Source: Legionella fallonii LLAP-10 (GTDB taxonomy: Bacteria > Pseudomonadota > Gammaproteobacteria > Legionellales > Legionellaceae). Taken from it: a stretch of DNA of 64,000 nt. The notes below the pieces were generated by a model. It was not told the origin of the DNA. It did not search any database and was given only the letters and a program-made list of their open reading frames with translations. The DNA lies in contig NZ_LN614827.1 of the NCBI RefSeq assembly GCF_000953135.1, positions 2,447,001-2,511,000 of the forward strand. The letters are read 5' to 3'. This document shows positions 48,209-59,416 of this stretch, piece by piece (positions within the stretch are counted from its first letter, which is position 1; every line of letters begins with the position of its first letter). Position numbers and translations under genes: made by a program.

Positions 48209-49282
48209 TTAAGTACTTATTTGTTGTACATCAATAGTCTCATAAGATTTATAAATATAACCGTCCTGAGACAATAATACCGCTATAGGTCGAGTTGCAT
48301 CAAAATGAGCAAATATTATCATCATCATTACGGTGATGGGAACTGATAAAAACATTCCTAAAATTCCCCAAATAGCACCCCAGACACTCAAGGCAATTAA
48401 AATCACTAGGGGGCTTAAGTTTAATGACTTACTGAGCAGTCGTGGTTCTAGAAAATTACCTACCACAAATTGCACCGCTATAATTCCTGAAGTCACCTCC
48501 AAAAAGGGTACCCAATTTTGGAACTGAACTAAGGCTAAAGCAGCAGGGAAAGCAGTTGCCACTATTGCCCCGATGTTAGGAATATAATTTAAAAAGAAAA
48601 TCAGTAAAGCCCAAAATTCAGAAAAATCCAATCCTACCCAATTCATAATAAGCCAACTGGATATCGAAGTAAGTAAACTTAATGCAGTTTTAATACCCAA
48701 GTAAGTTTGAGTATCTTTGGTAATATGAGAGATAATATTATTAACTAGTTTTCTATGTTCCTCCTTGCGAAAGAGCACATCCATTTTTTGCGTAAAATAA
48801 TGCTGCTCAACAAAAAGAAAAACTACATACAAAGAAATTAACACCGCTGAGCTGGTTATAGTAGTAAATACGCCATAAATGTTGACCAGCATATTCTGGA
48901 TACTCAAATTTTTAATGATATAGTTAAAATCAAAAAATCCTTTTATATGATAACGTTGATCCACATTATTAAAAATTGCGAGTAAATTTTCCTGGTAACG
49001 AGGAGAAGCGTCTATCACTTCATTCACATTATTCGTGATAATGTAAATTAAAATTCTGATAAAAATGGCCACAACAAATAAAGATAAAATCATGCTAAGC
49101 CACTTGGGTAAATGGATATCCACTAACGGAATGGTTCTCATGCCACTGTTAATGGTATTTAACAAATGCCAAAGGAAAATGGACATGACCAATGGAATTA
49201 ATAACCCACGCCCTGCTATCAATAAAGAGCCGGTTATCCAAACTAAGATCAAACCTGCCGCAAATGAAATAATGCGATTCAT
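48209..49282 (-). CDS. AI-2E family (PerM/YdiK-type) membrane permease
   Basis: The product is 357 residues with about eight membrane helices and a central soluble region (about 85-140). The family core is present: NWVGLDFSEFWALLIFFLNYIPNIGAIVATAFPAALAL near 210-250, then VGNFLEPRLLSKSLNLSPLVILIALSVWGAIWG. Members have been proposed to move autoinducer-2 or act as Na+/H+ exchangers; the substrate here is open. It is divergent from recG with a 74-bp gap. Confidence 0.9.
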   Translation of the reverse strand: MNRIISFAAGLILVWITGSLLIAGRGLLIPLVMSIFLWHLLNTINSGMRTIPLVDIHLPKWLSMILSLFVVAIFIRILIYIITNNVNEVIDASPRYQENLLAIFNNVDQRYHIKGFFDFNYIIKNLSIQNMLVNIYGVFTTITSSAVLISLYVVFLFVEQHYFTQKMDVLFRKEEHRKLVNNIISHITKDTQTYLGIKTALSLLTSISSWLIMNWVGLDFSEFWALLIFFLNYIPNIGAIVATAFPAALALVQFQNWVPFLEVTSGIIAVQFVVGNFLEPRLLSKSLNLSPLVILIALSVWGAIWGILGMFLSVPITVMMMIIFAHFDATRPIAVLLSQDGYIYKSYETIDVQQIST

Positions 49283-49356
49283 GCAATATCACTCCCTCAG
49301 TTCGCAACGAAGATATTTTCCTGCTATTATTAAATTTTTATTTTAAAAATAATATA

Positions 49357-51429
49357 GTGCTGTCCAACTCTTGTGAATCATTAGCTGGTGTAGGCCCAAC
49401 ACTTGCAGCTAAATTGGCTAAATGTGGCATTCTTACAGTACAAGACTTGCTCTTCCACCTGCCCTATCGCTATCAAGATAGAACTAGAATAACACCAATT
49501 CAAGATCTACGCTCCAATGATTGGTGTGTTATCAGTGGTCGAGTATGTAAAACAGAAATTAAATACGGTAAAAAAATGATGTTGAACTGTTTTGTGGAGG
49601 ATAAAACAGGAATTATAAAGCTTCGTTTTTTTCATTTTAACAAACAACAAGTCGCTGCTTTAAATAAAAGTGAACGTATTCATGCCTTTGGTGAAGTACG
49701 CGAGTTCAACAATCATTTAGAAATCATTCATCCTGAATATCAATTGCTTGATCACGATGCAGATTGTATCGTTGATGAAACATTAACGCCTATTTACCCG
49801 ACAACCCAAGGGTTAACTCAAACACGTTTGAGACAGTTGGTTAAAATTGCTCTTAAATACAGCGAAACCGAATTACATCAACTCGAGTGGATGAACGATA
49901 AGCAATTGAAAGACCATCAGTTCTATAATTTGCAAGAGGCGATCCAATTACTTCATAACCCTCCACCAGATACGTCTTTATATAGTTTGGAAACGGGTGA
50001 ACACCCGGCGCTCAAACGTTTAGTATTTGATGAGCTATTAGCGCAGCGCTTAAGTCTACAATTTGCAAGACAATCGCGTCGCGAACTGCAAGCTCCAGCC
50101 ATCCCCATCGAATATGAGCTCAATCAACGCTTTCTTGCATCACTTCCTTTTACCCTGACTCAAGCACAACAACGAGTCACAGGGGAAATCAATGATGATC
50201 TACATCAAGAAAAACCAATGCTACGTTTAGTACAAGGCGATGTTGGGTCAGGAAAAACGATTATTGCAGCTCTTGCTGCCCTACAAGTTATAGCTCATGG
50301 CTATCAAGTCGCCTTTATGGCGCCGACCGATTTATTAAGCGAGCAACATTTCTTTAACCTAGTCAACTGGCTTGAGCCACTAGGAATCAAGGTGCTACGA
50401 CTTAGTGGTAAAATGAAAATCGCAGAACGCCGCTTGGCTCTTTCTGGTTTATTGGATAATAGCTGCCAATTAATCGTCGGTACCCACGCCATATTTCAAG
50501 AAGAAGTTCAATTTGCCCGCTTAGGCCTGGTTATTATTGATGAGCAACATCGGTTTGGAGTAGAACAGCGATTGCTATTACAACAAAAAGGACAAAGGGA
50601 GCAATTAACCCCTCATCAACTGTTAATGACCGCTACCCCCATTCCTCGAACCTTATCAATGACTCATTTTGCTCATTTGGATATATCAATCATTGATGAA
50701 CTTCCTCCGGGACGATCCCCTATTATTACTGCTGTATTAAATCAAGATAAACGCGAGTCCATTATCGAACGATTAAAAGCCGCTATAGCCAGTGGTAAAC
50801 AAGCGTATTGGGTTTGCACTTTAATTGAAGAATCAGAAAAATTACAATGCATGGCAGCCACTCATACCGCACAAACCTTACAAGAACAATTGACCTCTGC
50901 TCGTGTTGGACTGATACATGGACGAATGAAGGCTCTTGAAAAAGAAGCAACTATGGCTGCCTTTAAAGCGGGAGAAATAGATTTATTAGTAGCAACCACG
51001 GTCATTGAAGTTGGAGTCGACGTTCCTAATGCCAGTTTAATGATTATAGAAAATGCCGAACGATTAGGTTTATCTCAACTACATCAATTACGAGGCCGAG
51101 TGGGAAGAGGCTCTACCCAATCCCATTGTCTCCTACTATATCAATCACCCCTGTCATTGCAAGGAACGGAACGATTGAAAATTATGCGTTCAACTAACGA
51201 TGGATTCATTATTTCTGAAAAAGATTTAGAACTTCGAGGTGCCGGGGAGCTACTAGGAACCAAACAGGCTGGATACAAACAATTTAAATTAGCTAATTTA
51301 CAGCGTGACAAGGCTCTTTTACCGCTACTTCCACCCATTGCGAAACAATTAGCTCAGGCAGCACCAGAGATTGCACGAGCCATAACGCAACGCTGGTTGG
51401 GTGATTTTGAACAATTTTTACAAGGATAA
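49357..51429 (+). CDS. recG: RecG ATP-dependent DNA helicase
   Basis: RecG remodels stalled replication forks and Holliday junctions. The product is 690 residues. The wedge OB domain is N-terminal (DLLFHLPYRYQDRT near 30). Walker A is GDVGSGKT near 294, the DEQH box DEQHRFG is near 394 and TATPIPRTLSMT is near 420. The C-terminal helicase lobe has TTVIEVGVDVPNA and QLRGRVGRG. The start is a GTG at 49357 with no clear ribosome site; no better start keeps the N-terminal family sequence. Confidence 0.95.
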   Translation: MLSNSCESLAGVGPTLAAKLAKCGILTVQDLLFHLPYRYQDRTRITPIQDLRSNDWCVISGRVCKTEIKYGKKMMLNCFVEDKTGIIKLRFFHFNKQQVAALNKSERIHAFGEVREFNNHLEIIHPEYQLLDHDADCIVDETLTPIYPTTQGLTQTRLRQLVKIALKYSETELHQLEWMNDKQLKDHQFYNLQEAIQLLHNPPPDTSLYSLETGEHPALKRLVFDELLAQRLSLQFARQSRRELQAPAIPIEYELNQRFLASLPFTLTQAQQRVTGEINDDLHQEKPMLRLVQGDVGSGKTIIAALAALQVIAHGYQVAFMAPTDLLSEQHFFNLVNWLEPLGIKVLRLSGKMKIAERRLALSGLLDNSCQLIVGTHAIFQEEVQFARLGLVIIDEQHRFGVEQRLLLQQKGQREQLTPHQLLMTATPIPRTLSMTHFAHLDISIIDELPPGRSPIITAVLNQDKRESIIERLKAAIASGKQAYWVCTLIEESEKLQCMAATHTAQTLQEQLTSARVGLIHGRMKALEKEATMAAFKAGEIDLLVATTVIEVGVDVPNASLMIIENAERLGLSQLHQLRGRVGRGSTQSHCLLLYQSPLSLQGTERLKIMRSTNDGFIISEKDLELRGAGELLGTKQAGYKQFKLANLQRDKALLPLLPPIAKQLAQAAPEIARAITQRWLGDFEQFLQG

Positions 51430-51524
51430 AAAATATTTGCGGAATATCGAAAGTCAAGACTGTTTTTTATTTATTTCTTTGTTACTATACCCAAGATCAA
51501 ACGCTCCATCATCTATTCACTTCT

Positions 51525-51663
51525 TGTGGATAACTTTATAGTACATAAAAGTTATTATGCTCATTTATCCCTCTATTTTTTTTCAACTCATTGACAGTAA
51601 AGGGTTATCTTCAATTTTTATAAAAATACTCAAAAATACTTTATCCACAAAAACTGTGGATAA
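51525..51663. other. Cluster of three perfect DnaA boxes
   Basis: Exact TTATCCACA consensus boxes lie at 51525-51533 (minus), 51641-51649 (plus) and 51655-51663 (minus). The last two face each other across 5 bp, making a 23-bp palindrome. They sit in a 572-bp AT-rich gap (51430-52001) between recG and the CDF gene, which otherwise holds only a REP-like hairpin. The arrangement resembles DnaA-reactivating or titration sites rather than oriC, as no dnaA, dnaN or gidA gene is near. Confidence 0.6.
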
Positions 51664-51808
51664 CTCTGTGTGCAAAAGAAAAAGCTCTTTGTAAAATCAG
51701 CGTATTTTCACCTGGTCTAGAACTTACCAAGCTGTTCCGCACATTTTGAAATCTTAACTCTGTTGTATTGTTATCCTATTAACTTAACGTGAGTGTAGGA
51801 TAAGAGTT

Positions 51809-51834
51809 GTAGCCTGGGTTACGCTAACGGCTAC
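51809..51834. repeat. REP-like palindrome
   Basis: GTAGCC-tGGGTTA and TAACGGCTAC form an imperfect stem followed by ATTTTC, in the recG-CDF gap. It is a variant of the palindromes at 10991-11025 and 27145-27230 and may terminate recG transcription. Confidence 0.5.
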
Positions 51835-52001
51835 ATTTTCTCGCCCCGCAGCTTGCCACAAATATGGAAACACAAGATAAAATCCAGAAAAACCACCATC
51901 TTCTATCTACATCACAAAACTTTTAACTGAGATTTTCAATTGAAAATGATATTATTTTAGTGCAATCAATTTGTAGTATTTAAACTGGCAAAGGATTAAC
52001 A

Positions 52002-53135
52002 ATGACGCAACACGATAGGTATTGGCAGGCCAAAAAAGTGACCTTGATTGGAGCCATTGTAAATGCTCTTCTGGGCCTAATTAAATTAATTGGTGGTTAT
52101 ATATTTCATTCCCATGCTTTAGTTGCTGATGGAGTACATTCCTTTTCCGACCTGTTTACTGATGTGATGGTTTTATTTGCATCTAAATACGGCAGTCTTG
52201 ATGCAGATGACACTCATCCTTATGGCCATCAACGTATAGAAACAGCAGCGACCCTGTTATTATCCCTACTGCTTATCTTGGCAGGTATTGGCATTGCCTG
52301 GGACTCAATTGATGAGCTAATCCAATCTAATGTCACTATGCCTGGTTGGCTATCCCTACCGGTGATTTGTATTTCCATTCTCGCCAATGAAACATTATTT
52401 CATTACACACGTCATATCGGTAATCGCATTAACTCACAATTAATTATTGCCAATGCCTGGCATCATCGCTCTGATGCCGCATCATCCATAGTAGTATTCA
52501 TCGGATTAATTGGTAGCCTATATGGCTATGTTTATCTAGATGCCATAGCAGCGATCATAGTCGGTGTGATGATTATCAAAATGGGATATGACTACGGCTG
52601 GAATAGTGTAAAAGAACTGGTTGATACCGCGGTGGAACCAGAATTATTAGCGCAAATAGAGCACGTCATCCAAAATATAGCTGGGGTGCAAAAAATCCAT
52701 CAATTACGTAGTCGATTTATGGGTAACGACGTATTAATCGATGTGCATATATTAGTATCCCCCAAAATATCTGTATCTGAAGGACATTACATAGCGCAGC
52801 ACGTGCATAAGGCATTGGTTGATCAGATTGCCAGTGTCAAAGACGTCATTGTCCACGTAGATCCTGAAGATGATGAGATCAGTAGTCCATCTTTGCATTT
52901 ACCCAGCAGGAAAGTCTTGCAGGAGCAATTACTGAATGAAGTACATATAGATTTCCCACAAATATTATTCTGGAATCTACATTACTTGGATGGGAAAATA
53001 AGTATAGACATAGCATGCGCCGAAGGGTTCACTCAATGGAAAGAATTACATAATCGGGTGATCTTAGCGTTGAAACTGCAAGTGGATATTGAAGAAGTAC
53101 GCTTATTTAGTTTGCATGAGGTCATGCATCACTAA
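52002..53135 (+). CDS. Cation diffusion facilitator (FieF/CzcD-like)
   Basis: This metal/proton antiporter of the CDF family has 377 residues. The metal-site helix 2 motif is HALVADGVHSFSDLFTD near 38-54 and the helix 5 motif is WHHRSDAASSI near 151-161, each with the H/DxxxD residues of the transport site. After the six-helix domain a cytoplasmic region holds DVHILVSPKISVSEGHYIA and a longer C-terminal extension beyond residue 290. Zn, Fe or Mn are the likely substrates. A ZIP importer gene follows, so the pair may tune metal levels. Confidence 0.92.
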   Translation: MTQHDRYWQAKKVTLIGAIVNALLGLIKLIGGYIFHSHALVADGVHSFSDLFTDVMVLFASKYGSLDADDTHPYGHQRIETAATLLLSLLLILAGIGIAWDSIDELIQSNVTMPGWLSLPVICISILANETLFHYTRHIGNRINSQLIIANAWHHRSDAASSIVVFIGLIGSLYGYVYLDAIAAIIVGVMIIKMGYDYGWNSVKELVDTAVEPELLAQIEHVIQNIAGVQKIHQLRSRFMGNDVLIDVHILVSPKISVSEGHYIAQHVHKALVDQIASVKDVIVHVDPEDDEISSPSLHLPSRKVLQEQLLNEVHIDFPQILFWNLHYLDGKISIDIACAEGFTQWKELHNRVILALKLQVDIEEVRLFSLHEVMHH

Positions 53136-53293
53136 AAAATAAAACGATAACTTTTGTCGTCTTCCCCTCTCTTTGTCATCCAGAGCACAGCGAAGACCCT
53201 CCCAAATCAGGCAATTATTTGTCAATAAACATAAAATACTTGCTAAATGACGTATGTGAAAATAACATACATCTTTTAAAGCAGGAATAACTA

Positions 53294-54044
53294 ATGCTCT
53301 CGGCTAGCAGTTTAAAAATATTATTTGGTTTTATCATCTTTATAGTCATTATAATGGCTGGCTGGTACCCATTCAAAAAACGTATTCGTGATGACAAGCA
53401 CATTGATTTTCCTATAGGCGAAACTTTAGCTACCGGAGTTTTTTTAGGAGCAGCTTTACTGCATATGCTTCCTGAATCCAGTTCCCTATTTAAAATCATG
53501 GGATATCAATATCCTTTTGCTTTTATTATTGCAGGAGCAGTTTTTCTGATTTTTTTATGGTTCGAACATCTTGGTAAAGAACTCTATCACCATGATAATG
53601 CAGATCATCCTGCCTTTGCTATTTTGGCCTGGGCCATGCTCTCTGTTCATTCAGTCATGCTCGGAGCCGCATTAGGACTCGCGCACCACAACTCAATGAT
53701 CATTATGCTGTTTTTAGCAATTATAACGCATAAATGGGCTGAGAGTTTTGCTATTGCCGTGCAATTAAACAAAAGCTCGATGAGTACTAATCAAAGCATG
53801 ATATTTTTTCTCTTATTTAGTTTCATGACTCCGGTCGGGATTTATTTTGGCTGGTATTTTGGCCACGGGGTAGAAACTCACTCTATTTTTGATCCCATCT
53901 TACTCGCTGCTTCTGCAGGGACTTTTCTTTATTTGGGGACATTACATGGATTAGAACGCTGTGTTATGGTCGAGCGTTGTTGTAATCTGAGGGATTTCAG
54001 TTTTGTCATCATAGGATTTTTACTTATGGCATCGGTAGCTATCT

Positions 54045-54052
<8 letters not shown>
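53294..54052 (+). CDS. ZIP family metal transporter
   Basis: The product is 252 residues with about eight membrane helices. The ZIP metal-site helices are recognisable: SVHSVMLGAALGLAHH near 118-133 and THKWAESFAIAV near 145-156, with His and Glu ligands. AALLHMLPE is near 54-62 and SAGTFLYLGTLHGLE near the end. ZIP proteins bring divalent metals (Zn, Fe, Mn) into the cytoplasm. It overlaps the Maf gene by 8 bp. AGGAATAACTA precedes the ATG. Confidence 0.88.
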
Positions 54053-55966
<1,914 letters not shown>

Positions 55967-56172
55967 CAACACGCGAAAGTTAGCCGTCAAGTTAAAGTGC
56001 TCGGGCATCCGGACCACTAGTTAAGAGTGTCTGTGATGCACGGCTCTATCTTATCCGAAACCGACGTTACATTAATTCACAATTTAATAATGAATTAACT
56101 GCAACAGATATTGCTCCTAGCTGCAATAAGGTAATACAATAATCCTAGATACTATTAGAAATAGACTATCCT

Positions 56173-56442
56173 ATGCGCCCTGTATTCATTATCTTGATTA
56201 TTGCTTTAGTTGTTTTACAGCATAAGCTGTGGCTTGGTGATGGCAATTTACTGCAATTGATTAGTCTCGAAAGAAAACTTGACGAACACCGCAATGAAAA
56301 TAACAAATTGGCCTCCCGCAATAGAGCTTTAGAAGCTGACATCAAAGAGCTAAAAAGTGGAGAGCAAGCCCTAGAAGAACAAGCACGATACGAATTGGGC
56401 ATGATAAAAGAAGATGAAATTTATTATCAATTTGTGGATTAA
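56173..56442 (+). CDS. ftsB: FtsB, cell division protein
   Basis: FtsB is part of the FtsQLB divisome complex. The product is 89 residues: a short cytoplasmic N-terminus, a membrane helix at about 3-17, then a coiled coil (LERKLDEHRNENNKLASRNRALEAD) and the tail GEQALEEQARYELGMIKEDEIYYQF, which is typical of FtsB. It lies downstream of eno as in most Gammaproteobacteria. Confidence 0.93.
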   Translation: MRPVFIILIIALVVLQHKLWLGDGNLLQLISLERKLDEHRNENNKLASRNRALEADIKELKSGEQALEEQARYELGMIKEDEIYYQFVD

Positions 56443-56593
56443 ACTGCCATCTAAAAAACACCCTATTTTCTTATGAGATTGTGACCAAGGGTTTCCTTGC
56501 TGAGACGCCGTGCCCTCTTAAGGAATAGGTTTTCCGTATCCGTTCAGGGAGTATGCTTGAATCTTGGTGGAAAGTCAGATTTGCGCCTGCACC

Positions 56594-56626
56594 GATAAAT
56601 GCCTAATCAGTATGAAGGCATTTATC
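56594..56626. repeat. Palindrome downstream of ftsB
   Basis: GATAAATGCCT and AGGCATTTATC form a perfect 11-bp stem, inside a wider imperfect inverted repeat (GGAAAGTCA near 56570 and TGACTTTCC near 56657). It lies between convergent ftsB and the orphan gene. It may be a terminator or repeat unit. Confidence 0.5.
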
Positions 56627-56706
56627 AGCGCATTGTTCGTTCAAGATGAACCAAATATGACTTTCCGATGAAACGGCGCAAACACTTACTTTATTTCATA
56701 GTAGCA

Positions 56707-57960
56707 TTAAATTATCCTATCCCTGAATAGCAAAAGGCCCTGCACATCGAGGTCTTTTTGGATTTGCTCTACCTCTGGTATAAGTGGTGCTTTAACCGGA
56801 GTAAATAGCGTAAATTGGGCTTGATCCCCAAAAAAGCGGCCAACTGCATTAGTAGCACTAATCATCACGTTAACCAAAGATTTTAAAAGATTAGTTAAAA
56901 AGTCGCCCCAACCCAATTCTTTTTCCAACAAAGGCTTAGCACAATTTATTGCAGTAGTACAATAATCTATAAATACTGTTTTGGCTAAATCTATTTGCTC
57001 TTTGCTTAAGGCAGGATTGGCTCCTCTTTTGCTGATGTAACTGTCCATTGCGTTCCTTAACTGCTCGTTTAACTGTTCAGCTATTGCAATAACATTCTTA
57101 TTTTGTTCAGGATTACTTCGTAACTCATTAATTTTTTTAGAGAATGTATCAAATATTCTCTTTAATAAATTATGTTCATTTAATGCTTTTCCTTTTGGTA
57201 TAACTAAAATTTCCGACAATAGTTGATTTTTTTCTAATTTCTCAATCATATCTTCAGCAATTCTAAAGTCATCAATAAACTCTCCTCCTCGATTGTTCCT
57301 ATACTTAACTACTTTATTGACCAGTTCATTAAAGGCATTATGCTCTCTAGGAATAGTTGCAGGTAGAACTTCCTGACGTCTCTCCCTAAGTCTTGCTAAC
57401 CCGTTTTTAAGTTCGTCCAATGTTTCTGAGTCAGGGGCTTCTTTTTCAAGTTTAGGCACAACGGTTTCTTCTAAATAACGCAAGCAATTTAATCCCCACT
57501 TTATTGAATCTTTTAGAGGTCTAAAATGACCTGAAAATGCTTGACTCATCACATCGCGTAACGCAAGTATATGACCTTTAGCAGCGGCATTTTGTGCAAA
57601 TTCATGTCCCCTTATATGGGGATCACACATAGTTACTAAATAAAGTGCATAAAACTCACCGCCAGTCTTTGCTTGTTCCCTAATCCTATTAAATAATTTA
57701 AATTGCTTGCGCAAAACCTCCTCTGTTACCATTGTCCCTTTCCATATACCACAGAGATCCATAGCAATATCTTCTAAGCTATCAGATCGTTCTTGTGTGT
57801 CTGAAGTTACCGATGTGGATGCATTAAGTTTGTCCAAGCGCTTCAATAATTTATCTAATTTATCGTTTTGATTTTTTAGAAATACATCAAAATAGTCATG
57901 TGTCTTATTACCATAATGATCGCTGTCACGTTCTTCTTTCGTTCTATTTATTTCTGGCAT
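56707..57960 (-). CDS. Orphan coiled-coil protein, possible effector
   Basis: The product is 417 residues with AGGAG eight bases before the ATG. It is soluble and alpha-helical with many Glu/Lys/Leu residues; coiled-coil propensity is highest near 25-50 and 160-200. A hydrophobic helix-like patch, GWGDFLTNLLKSLVNVMISAT, lies near 350-370. I do not recognise a family. It is a stand-alone accessory gene between convergent ftsB and a long gap. Low-similarity helical proteins of this kind are common in Legionella effector repertoires, but nothing here proves translocation. Confidence 0.65.
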   Translation of the reverse strand: MPEINRTKEERDSDHYGNKTHDYFDVFLKNQNDKLDKLLKRLDKLNASTSVTSDTQERSDSLEDIAMDLCGIWKGTMVTEEVLRKQFKLFNRIREQAKTGGEFYALYLVTMCDPHIRGHEFAQNAAAKGHILALRDVMSQAFSGHFRPLKDSIKWGLNCLRYLEETVVPKLEKEAPDSETLDELKNGLARLRERRQEVLPATIPREHNAFNELVNKVVKYRNNRGGEFIDDFRIAEDMIEKLEKNQLLSEILVIPKGKALNEHNLLKRIFDTFSKKINELRSNPEQNKNVIAIAEQLNEQLRNAMDSYISKRGANPALSKEQIDLAKTVFIDYCTTAINCAKPLLEKELGWGDFLTNLLKSLVNVMISATNAVGRFFGDQAQFTLFTPVKAPLIPEVEQIQKDLDVQGLLLFRDRII

Positions 57961-58534
57961 AAAAATACTCCTCTTAAATTAAAGATTTAAAAGCTCAATA
58001 GCTGGAAAATGGATCTGTAAACGGCTTTTTCTTAAATAAAGATAAGTCAGTGAAGGCTAGAAATTTCTTTATAGCTCATTTTTCTTTGATCAATTTCTTA
58101 AGTAATAGCACTTATATTTCCAATATTGATTATTTTATAATCAGAAACTCAAAATAACATCCGTTCTAAATACGGATAAATCAACTTTTTGAAGGATTAA
58201 ATGGCCTCCTGTGAAATACGAGTTGAATTTACTTCCTTGCATAGGTAGAAGGGCAATAGACTTATATAGTTATCGAGAGCCCTATATGAGCGAATATTTT
58301 CAAAAAGAGTGCCGATGATCTCACCACTTAACTTAATTATAAACATATTAACCTCTATTAAGAACATGTTCGATGTGAAAATCAACTCAAGGTCGGACAA
58401 CAAATTGTGGGACTTTATAAAAAGAATAATGGATGAGATTTTGTCGGGCTATTTGTAGCCCGGCAAGAGTTGAATGAAGGAGAAAAAGTTGCAAATGATG
58501 ATGAGAGCCATTAAAACAGCCAAGATGCCTTACA
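57961..58534. other. 574-bp AT-rich gap
   Basis: It holds the leader of the orphan gene (ribosome site AAGAGGAG) and a small palindrome TGATTAT-AAA-ATAATCA on the minus strand near 58126-58142. The hairpin of the mevalonate kinase unit lies near its right end. A short open frame at 58197-58403 has no ribosome site and is not supported. Confidence 0.6.
58443..58464 (-). terminator. Terminator-like hairpin after the mevalonate genes
   Basis: GTCGGGCTA-TTTG-TAGCCCGGC pairs at 8 of 9 positions and is followed on the minus strand by AAAATCTC. It lies about 70 bp beyond the stop of the mevalonate kinase gene. Confidence 0.5.
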
Positions 58535-59416
58535 TTACACTGCGATAAAATCTATATTCTCAGGTGGCTCACTATTCCAAAGACTCAACACAAATCCGCC
58601 GCCACCGGAACCCGTCGGCTTTACAGCAATAGCTCCTTGATCAAATAACTGATTCATATGTTGTTGTAAACTCTCACTGACTAAACCCCATTGGTGAAAA
58701 CAATCTGCAGCCTTATTCATGGCTTTTGCTAAACGTTCAATCGCATCAATACCACCTTGCTCTAAAGAGCTCTGGGCTTCTTGAGTTGCTTCAACCATTT
58801 GATTATCAATTTGTTGCGCCAATACAGGATCTTTATCCCATAAATTTTGTACCTGTTGGATGCAATGAGAAGTAATACCTATTTGATTACATGAAGATAA
58901 ATACCAATGAGGATTAAGCGTTTGTTTTAAAGGAATACAATCGCCTCCCTTAAAGAAAACACCTTGTTGCGATGCTACCCCAGCGATATCCAAGCCGCTA
59001 CTTTTGCCATGAAATAAATGTTCTAATTCTCGGGCAAACTCGCAGACTCTAGAATCATTTATCATATTTTGTGCACAGAACCAGCGACTCATAGCCACAC
59101 AAAGTGCAGCAGAAGCCCCCATTCCAACACCAACAGGAATATTACTTTTCAAATGAAAATGGCCGCCGAGTTGATTGAGTGAGCGATCAAGTAATTGCAT
59201 GCCTTGTTCGAGCACCCCCCAAAATAACAAATGCATGTCTGCACCACTAGATCCGGTATAGTCTGCACTTAAAGAACTGGGGCAGGCTTGATAACTTAAA
59301 GTAAGTTGTCGCTCTTTAATGGGGAATACTAAGGCTTCATGCCCTCTAATCACCGCATGTTCCCCTGCTAAAATCCATTTGCCATAAGTGGTCGTTTCAA
59401 AATCACAAAACATCAT
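58535..59416 (-). CDS. Mevalonate kinase-like GHMP kinase
   Basis: The product is 293 residues from the ATG at 59416. It overlaps the diphosphomevalonate decarboxylase gene by 14 bp. GHMP motifs are present: GKWILAGEHAVIRG near 11-24 and PVGVGMGASAALCVA near 93-107 (the ATP-binding motif), HGKSSGLDIAG near 136-146 with the catalytic Asp, and PTGSGGGGFVLSL near the C-terminus. The GEHAVxxG motif favours mevalonate kinase over phosphomevalonate kinase. The mevalonate pathway is known in Legionella and Coxiella, unlike most Gammaproteobacteria. Confidence 0.85.
   Translation of the reverse strand: MMFCDFETTTYGKWILAGEHAVIRGHEALVFPIKERQLTLSYQACPSSLSADYTGSSGADMHLLFWGVLEQGMQLLDRSLNQLGGHFHLKSNIPVGVGMGASAALCVAMSRWFCAQNMINDSRVCEFARELEHLFHGKSSGLDIAGVASQQGVFFKGGDCIPLKQTLNPHWYLSSCNQIGITSHCIQQVQNLWDKDPVLAQQIDNQMVEATQEAQSSLEQGGIDAIERLAKAMNKAADCFHQWGLVSESLQQHMNQLFDQGAIAVKPTGSGGGGFVLSLWNSEPPENIDFIAV

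Noticed and set aside
51430..52001. Chromosomal origin of replication
   Set aside because: The DnaA boxes and AT-richness invite it, but there is no dnaA, dnaN, gyrB or gidA nearby and only three boxes, so a titration or reactivation site fits better.
58197..58403. Small minus-strand gene
   Set aside because: No ribosome site, no recognisable features, and base composition like the surrounding AT-rich gap.
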